Positions 1 through 6,545 of a stretch of DNA of 7,635 nt are shown piece after piece (within the stretch, counting starts at the first letter, position 1; each line of letters begins with the position of its first letter). Below the pieces are notes generated by a model, which ran no database searches, was not told the DNA's origin, and worked only from the letters and a program-made list of their open reading frames with translations. The DNA is from Pyrinomonadaceae bacterium (GTDB taxonomy: Bacteria; Acidobacteriota; Blastocatellia; Pyrinomonadales; Pyrinomonadaceae). The translations under genes and the position numbers were made by a program. The stretch is from assembly GCA_025929655.1 (NCBI GenBank), contig JAICPV010000091.1:1-7635 (forward strand), written 5' to 3'.

Positions 1-2310
1 GGAGCCGTCGCCGTTCAACGCGGCCGCCGAAACGTTTACGACAACTTGCGTGTTGGCCGGGTGTCCCGTTCTCCGCACCTGTTCGACGTGATTCTTTGTA
101 TCTGGACCTCCTCCGGTCACCGACAGCCCGCCGGCAAAGCTATTGCCGTGATAGGTCACTCCACCGATCGTCACCGTGAGATCTAAATTGTTCACGAGCG
201 ACGGGTCTACCGTTCCGGGCGGATCTGTCCAAACAAGAGCAGCCCTGAAAGGCTTGTCCGGATCAGGGATCCTCCCTGTATAAACCGATTGGTCGCCCGG
301 ACTGAGCAGCGTCACATTCTGGTCGACCAGCCGCAATGCGACGCCCGTGTTCAGGATATATCGCGTATTAACGCGTCCCCACCCTTCGATCCCATTCGGC
401 AGCGCGTTGGACGCGCCGACTCCGCCCATTTCCTGGCCCGAAAGCAGGATCGCCGCCTTCGTTACGGCCGGGCTCGGTTTAATGCCGCCGGTTTGCGATT
501 TCCACCATTGCGTGAACAATGCCGCAACACCAGCCACTTGTGGCGCTGCGTGTGACGTGCCTTCGCTCCACGCATGGTTAGTATCGAAACAACTGGTCAC
601 GCTGTTGCAGTTTCCCCCGCGGCTGCCCGTTATCGTATCGCCGGGCGCGACGATGTCGGGTTTGACCCGGCCATCGGCGGCGAAACCCTTGGACGAAAAG
701 CTGCTCATGTCATCGATATTATTCGAGCTAGACTCAAGTTCGGTTCGAAGATTTTCCGAGCTGCCGACAGCGATCAGGTTCTTCGCCATTTTCGGACGCG
801 TAAGTCCATTCTGCCCCGAGCACGCCGCATTGTTCGGTGCTGTGCCGCAATTACCGGCCGAGAAAACGAACAACAAAGGATCGACAGTTATGCCCGAGGA
901 CGCGTCCCGTGTCAGCCCGTCGTACGTCGCAGCGGAAGAGTCATAAGCATTCGAGTTCGTCCCGTTACCCCAGCTGTTATTGCTGATCGAAGCCGCAATA
1001 CCGTTCGGGCCGTTGGTTGCGACCGCGTCGTTTGCCGCCTGAGCGTCCGTTCCAGTGTACCCTGATTTCAACAGCGGGATATTGATGATGTGTGATTTCG
1101 GGGCGATGCCGACACCGTAGTTGTATCCGGTCGGGTCGAGAATGCCGAACGGGGCGTCTCCGGCGATGATGCTGGCATTCAGGTGGCCGTGCCCGCCATC
1201 CGCGCCCGCGGTCGCGCCGCGAAGGTTCGCGTTTACAGTGTTAGTACTGGTGAGATAGAAACCGCCGGCCCCCGGGATTGTCACGCCGTCGTCCGCCATT
1301 GCTACGGTCACGTTCGTGCCGTCTACACCGAATTGCGTCAACGGATTATAGCCCGCGGCGGCGATCGTAGTTGTATTGGAGTAATTTCCCGCGACGATCT
1401 GAGCTGCACGTTCGTCCTCCGCGGTCGGGTAGGTCCATGAATCGATCCGGACCACGTCGGGGATCGATGCGACCGCCTCCAGTTGAGCCGGTTCCATCTG
1501 AACACGAACGATATTGAAATACGTGTGCTGCAGCGGCATCTCAGCAAGAAGAGTGCCGCCGGATGCGGACGCGATCTGACCGGCAACCTGTGTTAAGTCG
1601 GCTCGCGAAAACACCGCGATGTTATACATCGCCATCCGAGATTTTGCTTCCGCGGCCTGTGTCAGGAGCGATGGGGTGATCTTGTCACGCGCAGTAAATT
1701 CACCCATCCAGCGAACGCGTGCGTTTTCCGCAACTCTCGCCGCCTCACTCGATTCGCCGTAGACGATGAAGGCATTGTGGGGAATGTACTGGATAACCTC
1801 GAAACCGGACGCCCGTATGCTGTCAAGAACGTCGTCGGTAGCGATACCACCGAGCTGTACGACAAAATAGGACGGGCCGTACTTCGAGACCGTACCGGGG
1901 CGAATCGTCTCGAAGCGCGGTGTTTCCAAAGGATCGAAGACGGCACCGGGAAGGTGAACGGTAGTATCTATTTTGAACGCGCCGTCACCGAAACGCTCGG
2001 CGGAGATCGATTCATTCCCGAGGGCGATGACAAAGCTGCCGTGGTCGCTGAGGATGGTGCCGAGGCTCGAAATCTTTGCCCGGTCCTCAACGGAACCAAC
2101 CGGCACATGAATAAGGTCATTCGACGGCCGCCGGATCTCTGCTGTAAGTGAGTCGACAGGTTTAGCAATGAACTGCGGTCGCTCCCGTTTCGTACTCTTG
2201 CGGACCTGCGCCTGTTGCGGCTCTTCGGTAAAACTCAGCCCGATCGTTACAGCGATCACCGCTGCAAGTACGATAAAAAACGCTCTGACCTTTTCGAACT
2301 TCGTGGGCAT
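1..2310 (-). CDS. Secreted subtilisin-like (S8, KP-43-like) serine protease, 3' end outside window
   Basis: Reading leftward from ATG 2310, the frame stays open for 770 codons to the window edge, so the C-terminus is missing. GGAGG sits 5 nt before the ATG. Residues 10-26 are hydrophobic (FFIVLAAVIAVTIGL), a signal peptide or anchor, so the protein is exported. Residues about 145-305 look like two prosegment-type repeats. The catalytic domain (about 318-640) shows D340 (VAMADDGV), H374 (GGHGHLNASIIAG), the NNSWG motif, oxyanion N487 (FSAGN) and nucleophile S586 (GTSHAAPQVAG). A C-terminal beta-sandwich begins near 655 (FRAALVWTDPPG, LVNNLDLTV). The order NSWG, SAGN, ENLR, FSSKG, DGRVKPDIVAPG, GWGRVN, LVW and LVNNLDL matches the KP-43 oxidatively stable alkaline protease group, so secreted proteolysis is the likely role. 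Oddities are the H-G-H-L histidine box and two short Cys loops (C488/C497, C568/C574). Substrate is unknown. The family call is very sure; the exact total length cannot be seen. Confidence 0.95.
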   Translation of the reverse strand, partial: MPTKFEKVRAFFIVLAAVIAVTIGLSFTEEPQQAQVRKSTKRERPQFIAKPVDSLTAEIRRPSNDLIHVPVGSVEDRAKISSLGTILSDHGSFVIALGNESISAERFGDGAFKIDTTVHLPGAVFDPLETPRFETIRPGTVSKYGPSYFVVQLGGIATDDVLDSIRASGFEVIQYIPHNAFIVYGESSEAARVAENARVRWMGEFTARDKITPSLLTQAAEAKSRMAMYNIAVFSRADLTQVAGQIASASGGTLLAEMPLQHTYFNIVRVQMEPAQLEAVASIPDVVRIDSWTYPTAEDERAAQIVAGNYSNTTTIAAAGYNPLTQFGVDGTNVTVAMADDGVTIPGAGGFYLTSTNTVNANLRGATAGADGGHGHLNASIIAGDAPFGILDPTGYNYGVGIAPKSHIINIPLLKSGYTGTDAQAANDAVATNGPNGIAASISNNSWGNGTNSNAYDSSAATYDGLTRDASSGITVDPLLFVFSAGNCGTAPNNAACSGQNGLTRPKMAKNLIAVGSSENLRTELESSSNNIDDMSSFSSKGFAADGRVKPDIVAPGDTITGSRGGNCNSVTSCFDTNHAWSEGTSHAAPQVAGVAALFTQWWKSQTGGIKPSPAVTKAAILLSGQEMGGVGASNALPNGIEGWGRVNTRYILNTGVALRLVDQNVTLLSPGDQSVYTGRIPDPDKPFRAALVWTDPPGTVDPSLVNNLDLTVTIGGVTYHGNSFAGGLSVTGGGPDTKNHVEQVRRTGHPANTQVVVNVSAAALNGDGS

Positions 2311-2315
2311 GCCTT

Positions 2316-2320
2316 CCTCC
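2316..2320 (-). promoter_or_regulatory. Ribosome binding site of the S8 protease
   Basis: On the minus strand GGAGG stands 5 nt upstream of ATG 2310. It is the strongest Shine-Dalgarno match in the window and fixes the start of the protease just before its hydrophobic signal segment. Confidence 0.8.
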
Positions 2321-2336
2321 AAAATTGTTTGATTCT

Positions 2337-2354
2337 TTTTGATGATAATCAAAA
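2337..2354. promoter_or_regulatory. Perfect palindrome in the protease leader (possible operator or RNA hairpin)
   Basis: TTTTGAT-gata-ATCAAAA forms a perfect 7-bp inverted repeat with a 4-nt centre. A further half-site, TTTGATT, lies at 2328-2334 and can pair alternatively with AATCAAA at 2347-2353. The element falls between the putative start of transcription (about 2361) and the ribosome binding site. It could be a repressor operator or a leader hairpin. No U-tract follows it, so it is not a terminator. Confidence 0.4.
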
Positions 2355-2367
2355 GAGTGGTGGTGGG

Positions 2368-2398
2368 ATGATAGCACAATTTGCGGGATTTATGTCCA
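2368..2398 (-). promoter_or_regulatory. Putative promoter of the S8 protease, extended -10 type
   Basis: On the minus strand, TATCAT (2373-2368) is preceded by TGC, giving the extended -10 TGCTATCAT. TGGACA (2398-2393) is a possible -35 at a long 19-bp spacing. Transcription would begin near 2361, leaving a leader of about 50 nt that contains the palindrome. The same TGCTATCAT core occurs upstream of the SRPBCC gene. Confidence 0.5.
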
Positions 2399-2414
2399 AT
2401 CCATCCGCGATCCG

Positions 2415-2443
2415 AAAAAAAGGCCGCACAAGAAAATGCGGCC
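2415..2443 (-). terminator. Intrinsic terminator of the OmpA-like gene
   Basis: On the minus strand a perfect 7-bp GC-rich stem (GGCCGCA / TGCGGCC, at 2443-2437 and 2428-2422) closes an 8-nt loop and is followed at once by seven T residues (2421-2415). It begins 26 nt after the stop codon of the OmpA-like gene. This separates that transcript from the protease transcript downstream. Confidence 0.88.
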
Positions 2444-2469
2444 CTTTTATGGAAACTCAATAAATCGAA

Positions 2470-4032
2470 CTATCCGACTTTCGGGAGGATCGGCGACATA
2501 ATAATTTGGACACGGCGGTTCCGTGCACGGTTGACGTTCGTCGTGTTCGGTGCGATCGGAAGCGTAGCTCCCATGCCTTTCGATTCGACCCGGCCGCCAT
2601 CGATCCCGAACGCGCTCAGCTTGTCCGCGACCGCGCGCGAGCGCTTTTGGGTCAGATCCTGCAGTTCCTCGGCCGCACCGCGGTCGTCCGTGTGGGATTC
2701 GATCGTGATCTGGTAATCGGGATTATTCGCAAGAACTTCGCTCAACGCTGTCATTTTCGGATCCGCTGTCGGCGCGAAGTCCGCGGTTCGCGGTGCTGAC
2801 CAGTAGGTTTCGGGCAGCGTCAATACAATTCCCCGCTCCGTTTTCGAAACAGTGCCGAATTTCTTCAATGACTGAATGAACCCGGGCTCATTGGCATTGA
2901 TCGCTGCGATCTTTGCATCACGCTCACGCTGCTCTTCGGCCGAACGGCGTTCGTTGTCGTAAGCCTCCAGCCGGACCTTCGCATTATCAAATTCTACCTT
3001 CGTGCGGCCGAGATCTTCCCGAAGCCGGCCGTTCTCGGCACGCAGGTCTTTGATCTGCTGGGTGTAATTTGTGACATCGCGTTCTGAAAGTTCGCGGTTA
3101 CGCGTTTCACTGCTCAACTGCTGTTTAAGATCGGCGATCTCTCGTAATGCTTCGGCGAGCTTGTCTTCCACCTGCCGCAGCTCCGCGTCGTTGCGTGTTT
3201 TTTCGTTCCTCTTCTCCCGCGCCTCGCGCCGCTCGATCGCGGTCGCCTCGGCTTTCACGGCGGTGCTGACAGCCTGCCGCGCCATTACATCGACGGTGTC
3301 TTCGTCGCGGCCCGCCTGCCAGGAAGCTTCCGCGTTATTCAAAAGCGTAGTTGCCTGTTGAAGCTCGTCCGCTGCATCGCGATCGGCGCCGGCGTATTTC
3401 GCGAGAGCGATCGCCTGATAACCCTGAAGTATCGCCGACGGAGTTTTCGCGTAATCCTTTTCAGCTATTTCAGGTGTTCCCGGATCGCGAAAATAATCGC
3501 TCGAATTTCCGAAATAATGAACTGCTGTCGTCGTGGGAACCGATGACCCAACCTCATTCCTTGCGCTGATATTCTCGAGCATGATCTTTTGGCTCGGGCG
3601 CGTTACGAGAAAATGAGGTTCGGCCGTTACGATCAGAGCAAACGTTTGAAGCGGCGTCGTCACGCTGATCTTCGTGCTGAATTCGAAAAAACCGCGCCGT
3701 TTTATTTCACCAAGCCGGTCGACCTGCCCCTCGGGCGATACCGCCCACAGCACATACGTCGCGTAACCGGCCCCAAGCTGATATGTACGCGGCATGTCCG
3801 AAACGGAAAGGTCGATCTTTGTCCCTGTCTTGCCGGTACGTTTTACCTTCGCCGATCCGTGCATTTTCGGGAACTGGACCGTCCCGCGAAACTGGACATT
3901 TATTGTGTCGTCGAGAGGATAAGTTATCGCAACTGTGCGCCGCGCGATGTCTGCCTGACCGAATGAAACCTGGACCAGACAAAGGAGAATGGACAAGGCT
4001 AACGCCCCTACGAGAATTCCTGATTTTTTCAT
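2470..4032 (-). CDS. Exported coiled-coil protein with C-terminal OmpA peptidoglycan-binding domain
   Basis: From ATG 4032 the product is 520 aa. This start has GGAGAAG 8 nt upstream and places a signal peptide at the N-terminus (MKKSGILVGALALSILL, likely cut after GQA27). An in-frame ATG at 4098 would bury the signal, so I reject it. Residues about 30-155 are beta-rich with no recognised name. Residues about 195-265 are helical, and about 265-380 form a long charged coiled coil (ELRQVEDKLAEALREIADL). Residues about 400-515 are an OmpA-like domain with D449 (ESHTDDRG) and R464 (TQKRSRAV), 15 residues apart as in E. coli OmpA D271/R286, which bind diaminopimelate, plus the closing NRARNRRVQI. 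There is no beta-barrel, so it probably sits in the periplasm as a wall-bound spacer or stress protein. It stands alone, ended by the terminator at 2415-2443, and is divergent from the exporter gene. Confidence 0.9.
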   Translation of the reverse strand: MKKSGILVGALALSILLCLVQVSFGQADIARRTVAITYPLDDTINVQFRGTVQFPKMHGSAKVKRTGKTGTKIDLSVSDMPRTYQLGAGYATYVLWAVSPEGQVDRLGEIKRRGFFEFSTKISVTTPLQTFALIVTAEPHFLVTRPSQKIMLENISARNEVGSSVPTTTAVHYFGNSSDYFRDPGTPEIAEKDYAKTPSAILQGYQAIALAKYAGADRDAADELQQATTLLNNAEASWQAGRDEDTVDVMARQAVSTAVKAEATAIERREAREKRNEKTRNDAELRQVEDKLAEALREIADLKQQLSSETRNRELSERDVTNYTQQIKDLRAENGRLREDLGRTKVEFDNAKVRLEAYDNERRSAEEQRERDAKIAAINANEPGFIQSLKKFGTVSKTERGIVLTLPETYWSAPRTADFAPTADPKMTALSEVLANNPDYQITIESHTDDRGAAEELQDLTQKRSRAVADKLSAFGIDGGRVESKGMGATLPIAPNTTNVNRARNRRVQIIMSPILPKVG

Positions 4033-4040
4033 TATTTTTA

Positions 4041-4047
4041 CTTCTCC
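4041..4047 (-). promoter_or_regulatory. Ribosome binding site deciding the OmpA-like start
   Basis: GGAGAAG on the minus strand lies 8 nt before ATG 4032. The alternative in-frame ATG at 4098 has no comparable site and would add 22 residues ahead of the signal peptide. Confidence 0.7.
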
Positions 4048-4098
4048 GAATAGAGCGGTGCTTTTGAAAAGATGCCACATTACGAAAGGCGGTTGCAA

Positions 4099-4125
4099 AT
4101 TTTAGATCTTACGACCGTTTACCAA
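4099..4125 (-). promoter_or_regulatory. Possible promoter of the OmpA-like gene
   Basis: On the minus strand TAAAAT (4104-4099) matches the -10 consensus at 5 of 6 bases. TTGGTA is a weak -35 only 15 bp upstream. Transcription would start near 4092, about 60 nt before ATG 4032. A competing candidate, TTGCAA with CATCTT 18 bp on, is similarly weak. The call is tentative. Confidence 0.3.
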
Positions 4126-4146
4126 CGCCTTGTCCTAAAGTATATT
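4118..4146 (+). promoter_or_regulatory. Putative sigma70-type promoter of the ABC exporter
   Basis: TTTACC (4118-4123), a 17-bp spacer and TATATT (4141-4146) make a well-spaced promoter with 4 of 6 and 5 of 6 consensus matches. Predicted initiation near 4153 leaves only about 11 nt before ATG 4164. No Shine-Dalgarno is seen there, so the message may be nearly leaderless. Confidence 0.5.
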
Positions 4147-4163
4147 CAATTGTTTACCCGCCG

Positions 4164-5960
4164 ATGGAAGACCTTCGACGCCTGCTCAATTATGTCCGCC
4201 CGTATTGGGGCTCGTTCGTCTTTGCGTTGATCGCGATGGCGGCCGTCGCGGTCTTTGAAACTGCTACGGCTACACTGCTGGCCCCCATTTTCGATCAGTT
4301 TGCACCGAGCCCGGAACGCCGAGCAAAGATCCCGTTCGACATCGTCAGCCTGATACCGAAAAACGACTGGCTTCGCGGCTGGCTGGTGATCTCGATCCTG
4401 CTGATCGGCTTCACGATAGCAAAGGGTGTAGCCGAATTCGTTTCGTCGTTCCTCATGGCCCGGATCGGGCAAAAGGCCGTCCTGCGACTTCGTAAAGACC
4501 TGTACGAACACCTGCTGGCGCAGTCCGCAGGGTTTTTCGAGCGGCACCGGACCAACTTCCTTGTAACGAGGCTGGTCGTCAATTGTTCGGCGATCGAGAA
4601 TGCTGTTTCCACAAATATCCGTGACGCGATTCGCGAGTCACTTGTCCTTATCTGTTTCATAGCGGCCGCATTTTATTTCAACTGGCGCCTGATGCTCGGT
4701 GCATTGATCATCGGCCCCGTCGTTGTCTTTCTGACCATAAAGTTCAGCAACCTCTTTCGCCGTTTCGCGGCCGAATCGTACGAGGGCAATAAACTGCTTT
4801 CCGACGTCGCGCAGGAAACTCTTTCGAACCAGACGATCGTGAAGGCTTACCAGGCCGAAGAGCGCGAAAAAGAAAGATTCGGAAACATCGCATCGATAAT
4901 CGCCCGAGCGAACATGCGGACCGGAAGGATCGCTTCACTTTCTCCGCCAACGCTGGAATTCATCGGCTACGTCGCTATCGTCGTGCTTTTCTTTTTCGGA
5001 CTTCGCGAAATAAATGCCGGCCGGATGGTCGCTTCGGAATTTTTCACGTTCATTTTTCTGTTGTTTCGCAGTTACGACCCCATAAGAAAACTGTCGCGTC
5101 AGCATAACGAGCTATCAAAAGCGCTCGCCGCCGCACGCGACGTGTGGGACGTTCTCGACGAAAACGATGTGCTGCCGGAAAAGACCGGCGCGGTCGAGAT
5201 CGGTCCATTGCGCGAAAGGATCGAGCTTCGCGACGTTTCGTTCCGCTATGGGAGCAACGATAAAAAGATCCTTCGTTCAATCGATCTTGTCGTCCCTGTC
5301 GGCTCGACGGTAGCCCTTGTCGGCGAAAGCGGCGGCGGCAAATCCAGCCTTATAAAATTGGTCCAGCGCCTGTACGATCCATTAACAGGATCCGTCACGT
5401 GGGACGAAATCGATCTGCGCGATGCGAATATCGCCAGCCTCCGCCGGCAGATCGCTGTAGTTTCCCAGGAAACGATCCTCTTCAACGATACGATCCGCTA
5501 CAACATCAGTTACGGAAACCCGTACGCCTCGGACAGCCAGATCGCCGCAGCAGCAAAGACCGCGTTCGCAGACGATTTCATTTCGGAATTACCCAAAGGT
5601 TACGACACCATCGTAGGCGAACGCGGCGTCTTTCTATCCGGCGGCCAGCGTCAGCGTATCGCGATCGCTCGTGCGGTGCTGAAAGGCTCCCCGGTCCTGA
5701 TCCTCGATGAAGCGACCTCGGCTTTGGACACCGAATCCGAGTCGCTTGTTCAAAGAGCACTTGCAAACTTGATGCAGGGCAAAACGTCGATCGTGATAGC
5801 TCATCGGCTTTCGACCATTAGAAAGGCGGACAAGATCGTCCTGATGGAAAAAGGAAAGATCGTCGAAACGGGGACGCATCTTGAGCTAATGGCGCTCGAC
5901 GGAACGTACAAAAAACTCTACGAACTTCAATTCGAAGACGAAGAAGCCGCGACGGCATGA
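4164..5960 (+). CDS. MsbA-like ABC exporter (fused membrane and ATPase domains)
   Basis: This complete 598-aa half-transporter has the fused TMD-NBD layout and length of MsbA and related lipid or drug exporters. It should act in the inner membrane as a homodimer. Six membrane segments lie near residues 15-40, 73-95, 156-172, 175-195, 264-282 and 288-302. The ATPase domain is fully equipped: Walker A GESGGGKS (387-394, K393), Q-loop Q435, signature LSGGQ (491-495) preceded by VGERG, Walker B VLILDE (511-516, catalytic E516), D-loop SALD (519-522) and H-loop H547. With every catalytic residue present, no degenerate partner is needed. Lipid A-core flipping (msbA) is the nearest known role, but the substrate cannot be read from sequence, so no symbol is given. 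The start follows a promoter closely and lacks an obvious ribosome binding site. No lipid A or glycosyltransferase gene adjoins it. Confidence 0.93.
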   Translation: MEDLRRLLNYVRPYWGSFVFALIAMAAVAVFETATATLLAPIFDQFAPSPERRAKIPFDIVSLIPKNDWLRGWLVISILLIGFTIAKGVAEFVSSFLMARIGQKAVLRLRKDLYEHLLAQSAGFFERHRTNFLVTRLVVNCSAIENAVSTNIRDAIRESLVLICFIAAAFYFNWRLMLGALIIGPVVVFLTIKFSNLFRRFAAESYEGNKLLSDVAQETLSNQTIVKAYQAEEREKERFGNIASIIARANMRTGRIASLSPPTLEFIGYVAIVVLFFFGLREINAGRMVASEFFTFIFLLFRSYDPIRKLSRQHNELSKALAAARDVWDVLDENDVLPEKTGAVEIGPLRERIELRDVSFRYGSNDKKILRSIDLVVPVGSTVALVGESGGGKSSLIKLVQRLYDPLTGSVTWDEIDLRDANIASLRRQIAVVSQETILFNDTIRYNISYGNPYASDSQIAAAAKTAFADDFISELPKGYDTIVGERGVFLSGGQRQRIAIARAVLKGSPVLILDEATSALDTESESLVQRALANLMQGKTSIVIAHRLSTIRKADKIVLMEKGKIVETGTHLELMALDGTYKKLYELQFEDEEAATA

Positions 5961-5977
5961 GATCACTGCATCTCTGC
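5955..5977 (+). terminator. Weak hairpin over two convergent stop codons
   Basis: GCA-t-GAGAT pairs with ATCTC-TGC around a 6-nt loop: an 8-bp stem with one bulged T. It covers the stop codons of the exporter (5958-5960) and of the SRPBCC gene (5963-5965). A short TTTT run follows 9 nt later on the plus strand; no T-tract follows on the minus strand. It may terminate poorly, mainly in the plus direction. Confidence 0.3.
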
Positions 5978-6397
5978 GTGGCGTTTTAGTTTCTTCAGGT
6001 CGGTCGCGATCGCCTCGGTGACCATCTTCCCAAAAACGGCCGGCGGCACCTGGTACTGATGATCGACGATCCCCTGGATACGCACACTGACCTGTGTTCC
6101 GCCTTCCGCATCTTTGAGATCGTATTTGATCTTCATCTCGAACGGCTCGTCCGAAGCCAGCTCCAGCATCTTGTCGGGCTCGTCACGCACGACCAAAAGC
6201 TTCGCCGAATAATCCCGGCCGAGGAAATTGCCGACGCGGTTCACGAGTGAGTCCTTCTTGAGCGTTCCCGGCGTCAGCGGAAAAACATTTTTCAGTCCTC
6301 CGATCCAAAGGACGTCGCATTTCGGGTCGAACATGATCTTCGCCACGTCGGAACGCGGCCTCTCGATGACTATCTCAGCCTTCGCGTCAACTGACAT
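5963..6397 (-). CDS. SRPBCC-fold (START/polyketide cyclase-like) small protein
   Basis: This complete 144-aa protein starts at ATG 6397, with GGAGAA 9 nt upstream. The N-terminal strand AEIVIERPRSDVAKIMFDP, followed by a helix and WIGGLKNV, is the typical opening of SRPBCC proteins. The alternating strands that follow and the long C-terminal helix (KMVTEAIATDLKKLKRHAE) complete the helix-grip fold, and the length suits a single domain. There is no signal peptide, so it is cytoplasmic. Such proteins hold small hydrophobic ligands in a cavity; no catalytic residue can be assigned, and the ligand is unknown. It converges on the exporter gene with 2 bp between stop codons, so read-through of either would make antisense RNA to the other. 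Its own promoter is visible at 6451-6480. Confidence 0.85.
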   Translation of the reverse strand: MSVDAKAEIVIERPRSDVAKIMFDPKCDVLWIGGLKNVFPLTPGTLKKDSLVNRVGNFLGRDYSAKLLVVRDEPDKMLELASDEPFEMKIKYDLKDAEGGTQVSVRIQGIVDHQYQVPPAVFGKMVTEAIATDLKKLKRHAEMQ

Positions 6398-6450
6398 ATC
6401 TGATTGTTCTCCGTTTGGGTTAGGAATGAAGCCTCGGTCGGGCCCGCTGA

Positions 6451-6480
6451 ATGATAGCAGGCGGAAACAAGACGTGTAAA
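6451..6480 (-). promoter_or_regulatory. Putative promoter of the SRPBCC gene
   Basis: On the minus strand TTTACA (6480-6475; 5 of 6 to the -35 consensus), an 18-bp spacer and TATCAT (6456-6451; 5 of 6) preceded by TGC form the best promoter in the window. Initiation near 6444 gives a leader of about 47 nt. The extended -10 TGCTATCAT is identical to that upstream of the S8 protease. Confidence 0.6.
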
Positions 6481-6516
6481 GAAAAATGTTCGCTGTATTC
6501 GCCCGCGCATGTCGTG

Positions 6517-6537
6517 CATAATACGCCTTTTACGAGG
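6517..6537 (+). promoter_or_regulatory. Possible -10 element and ribosome binding site of yicC
   Basis: CATAAT (6517-6522) is a 5-of-6 match to a -10 element, but no convincing -35 is found 16-18 bp upstream. GAGG (6534-6537) stands 8 nt before ATG 6546 and favours that start over the in-frame ATG at 6555, which would be 17 nt away. Confidence 0.4.
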
Positions 6538-6545
6538 TTAACTGA

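Noticed and set aside
347..1065. Long plus-strand open frames (199 and 163 codons) antisense to the protease
   Set aside because: They overlap a gene with unmistakable S8 motifs on the other strand, resemble no family, have no ribosome binding site, and reflect the rarity of stop codons opposite GC-rich codons.
1777..2151. Plus-strand frame of 124 codons
   Set aside because: It is antisense to the N-terminal part of the protease and has no recognisable motif.
3707..4078. Minus-strand frame of 123 codons overlapping the OmpA-like gene start
   Set aside because: It is a shifted reading of the same DNA as the signal peptide and beta domain, which are clearly coded in the other frame.
4033..4098. 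Upstream in-frame ATG (4098) as start of the OmpA-like gene
   Set aside because: It lacks a ribosome binding site and would place 22 polar residues before an otherwise ordinary signal peptide. ATG 4032 has GGAGAAG 8 nt upstream.
4146..4660. Minus-strand frames of 133 and 121 codons inside the ABC exporter
   Set aside because: They are antisense to the membrane domain of the exporter and have no family resemblance.
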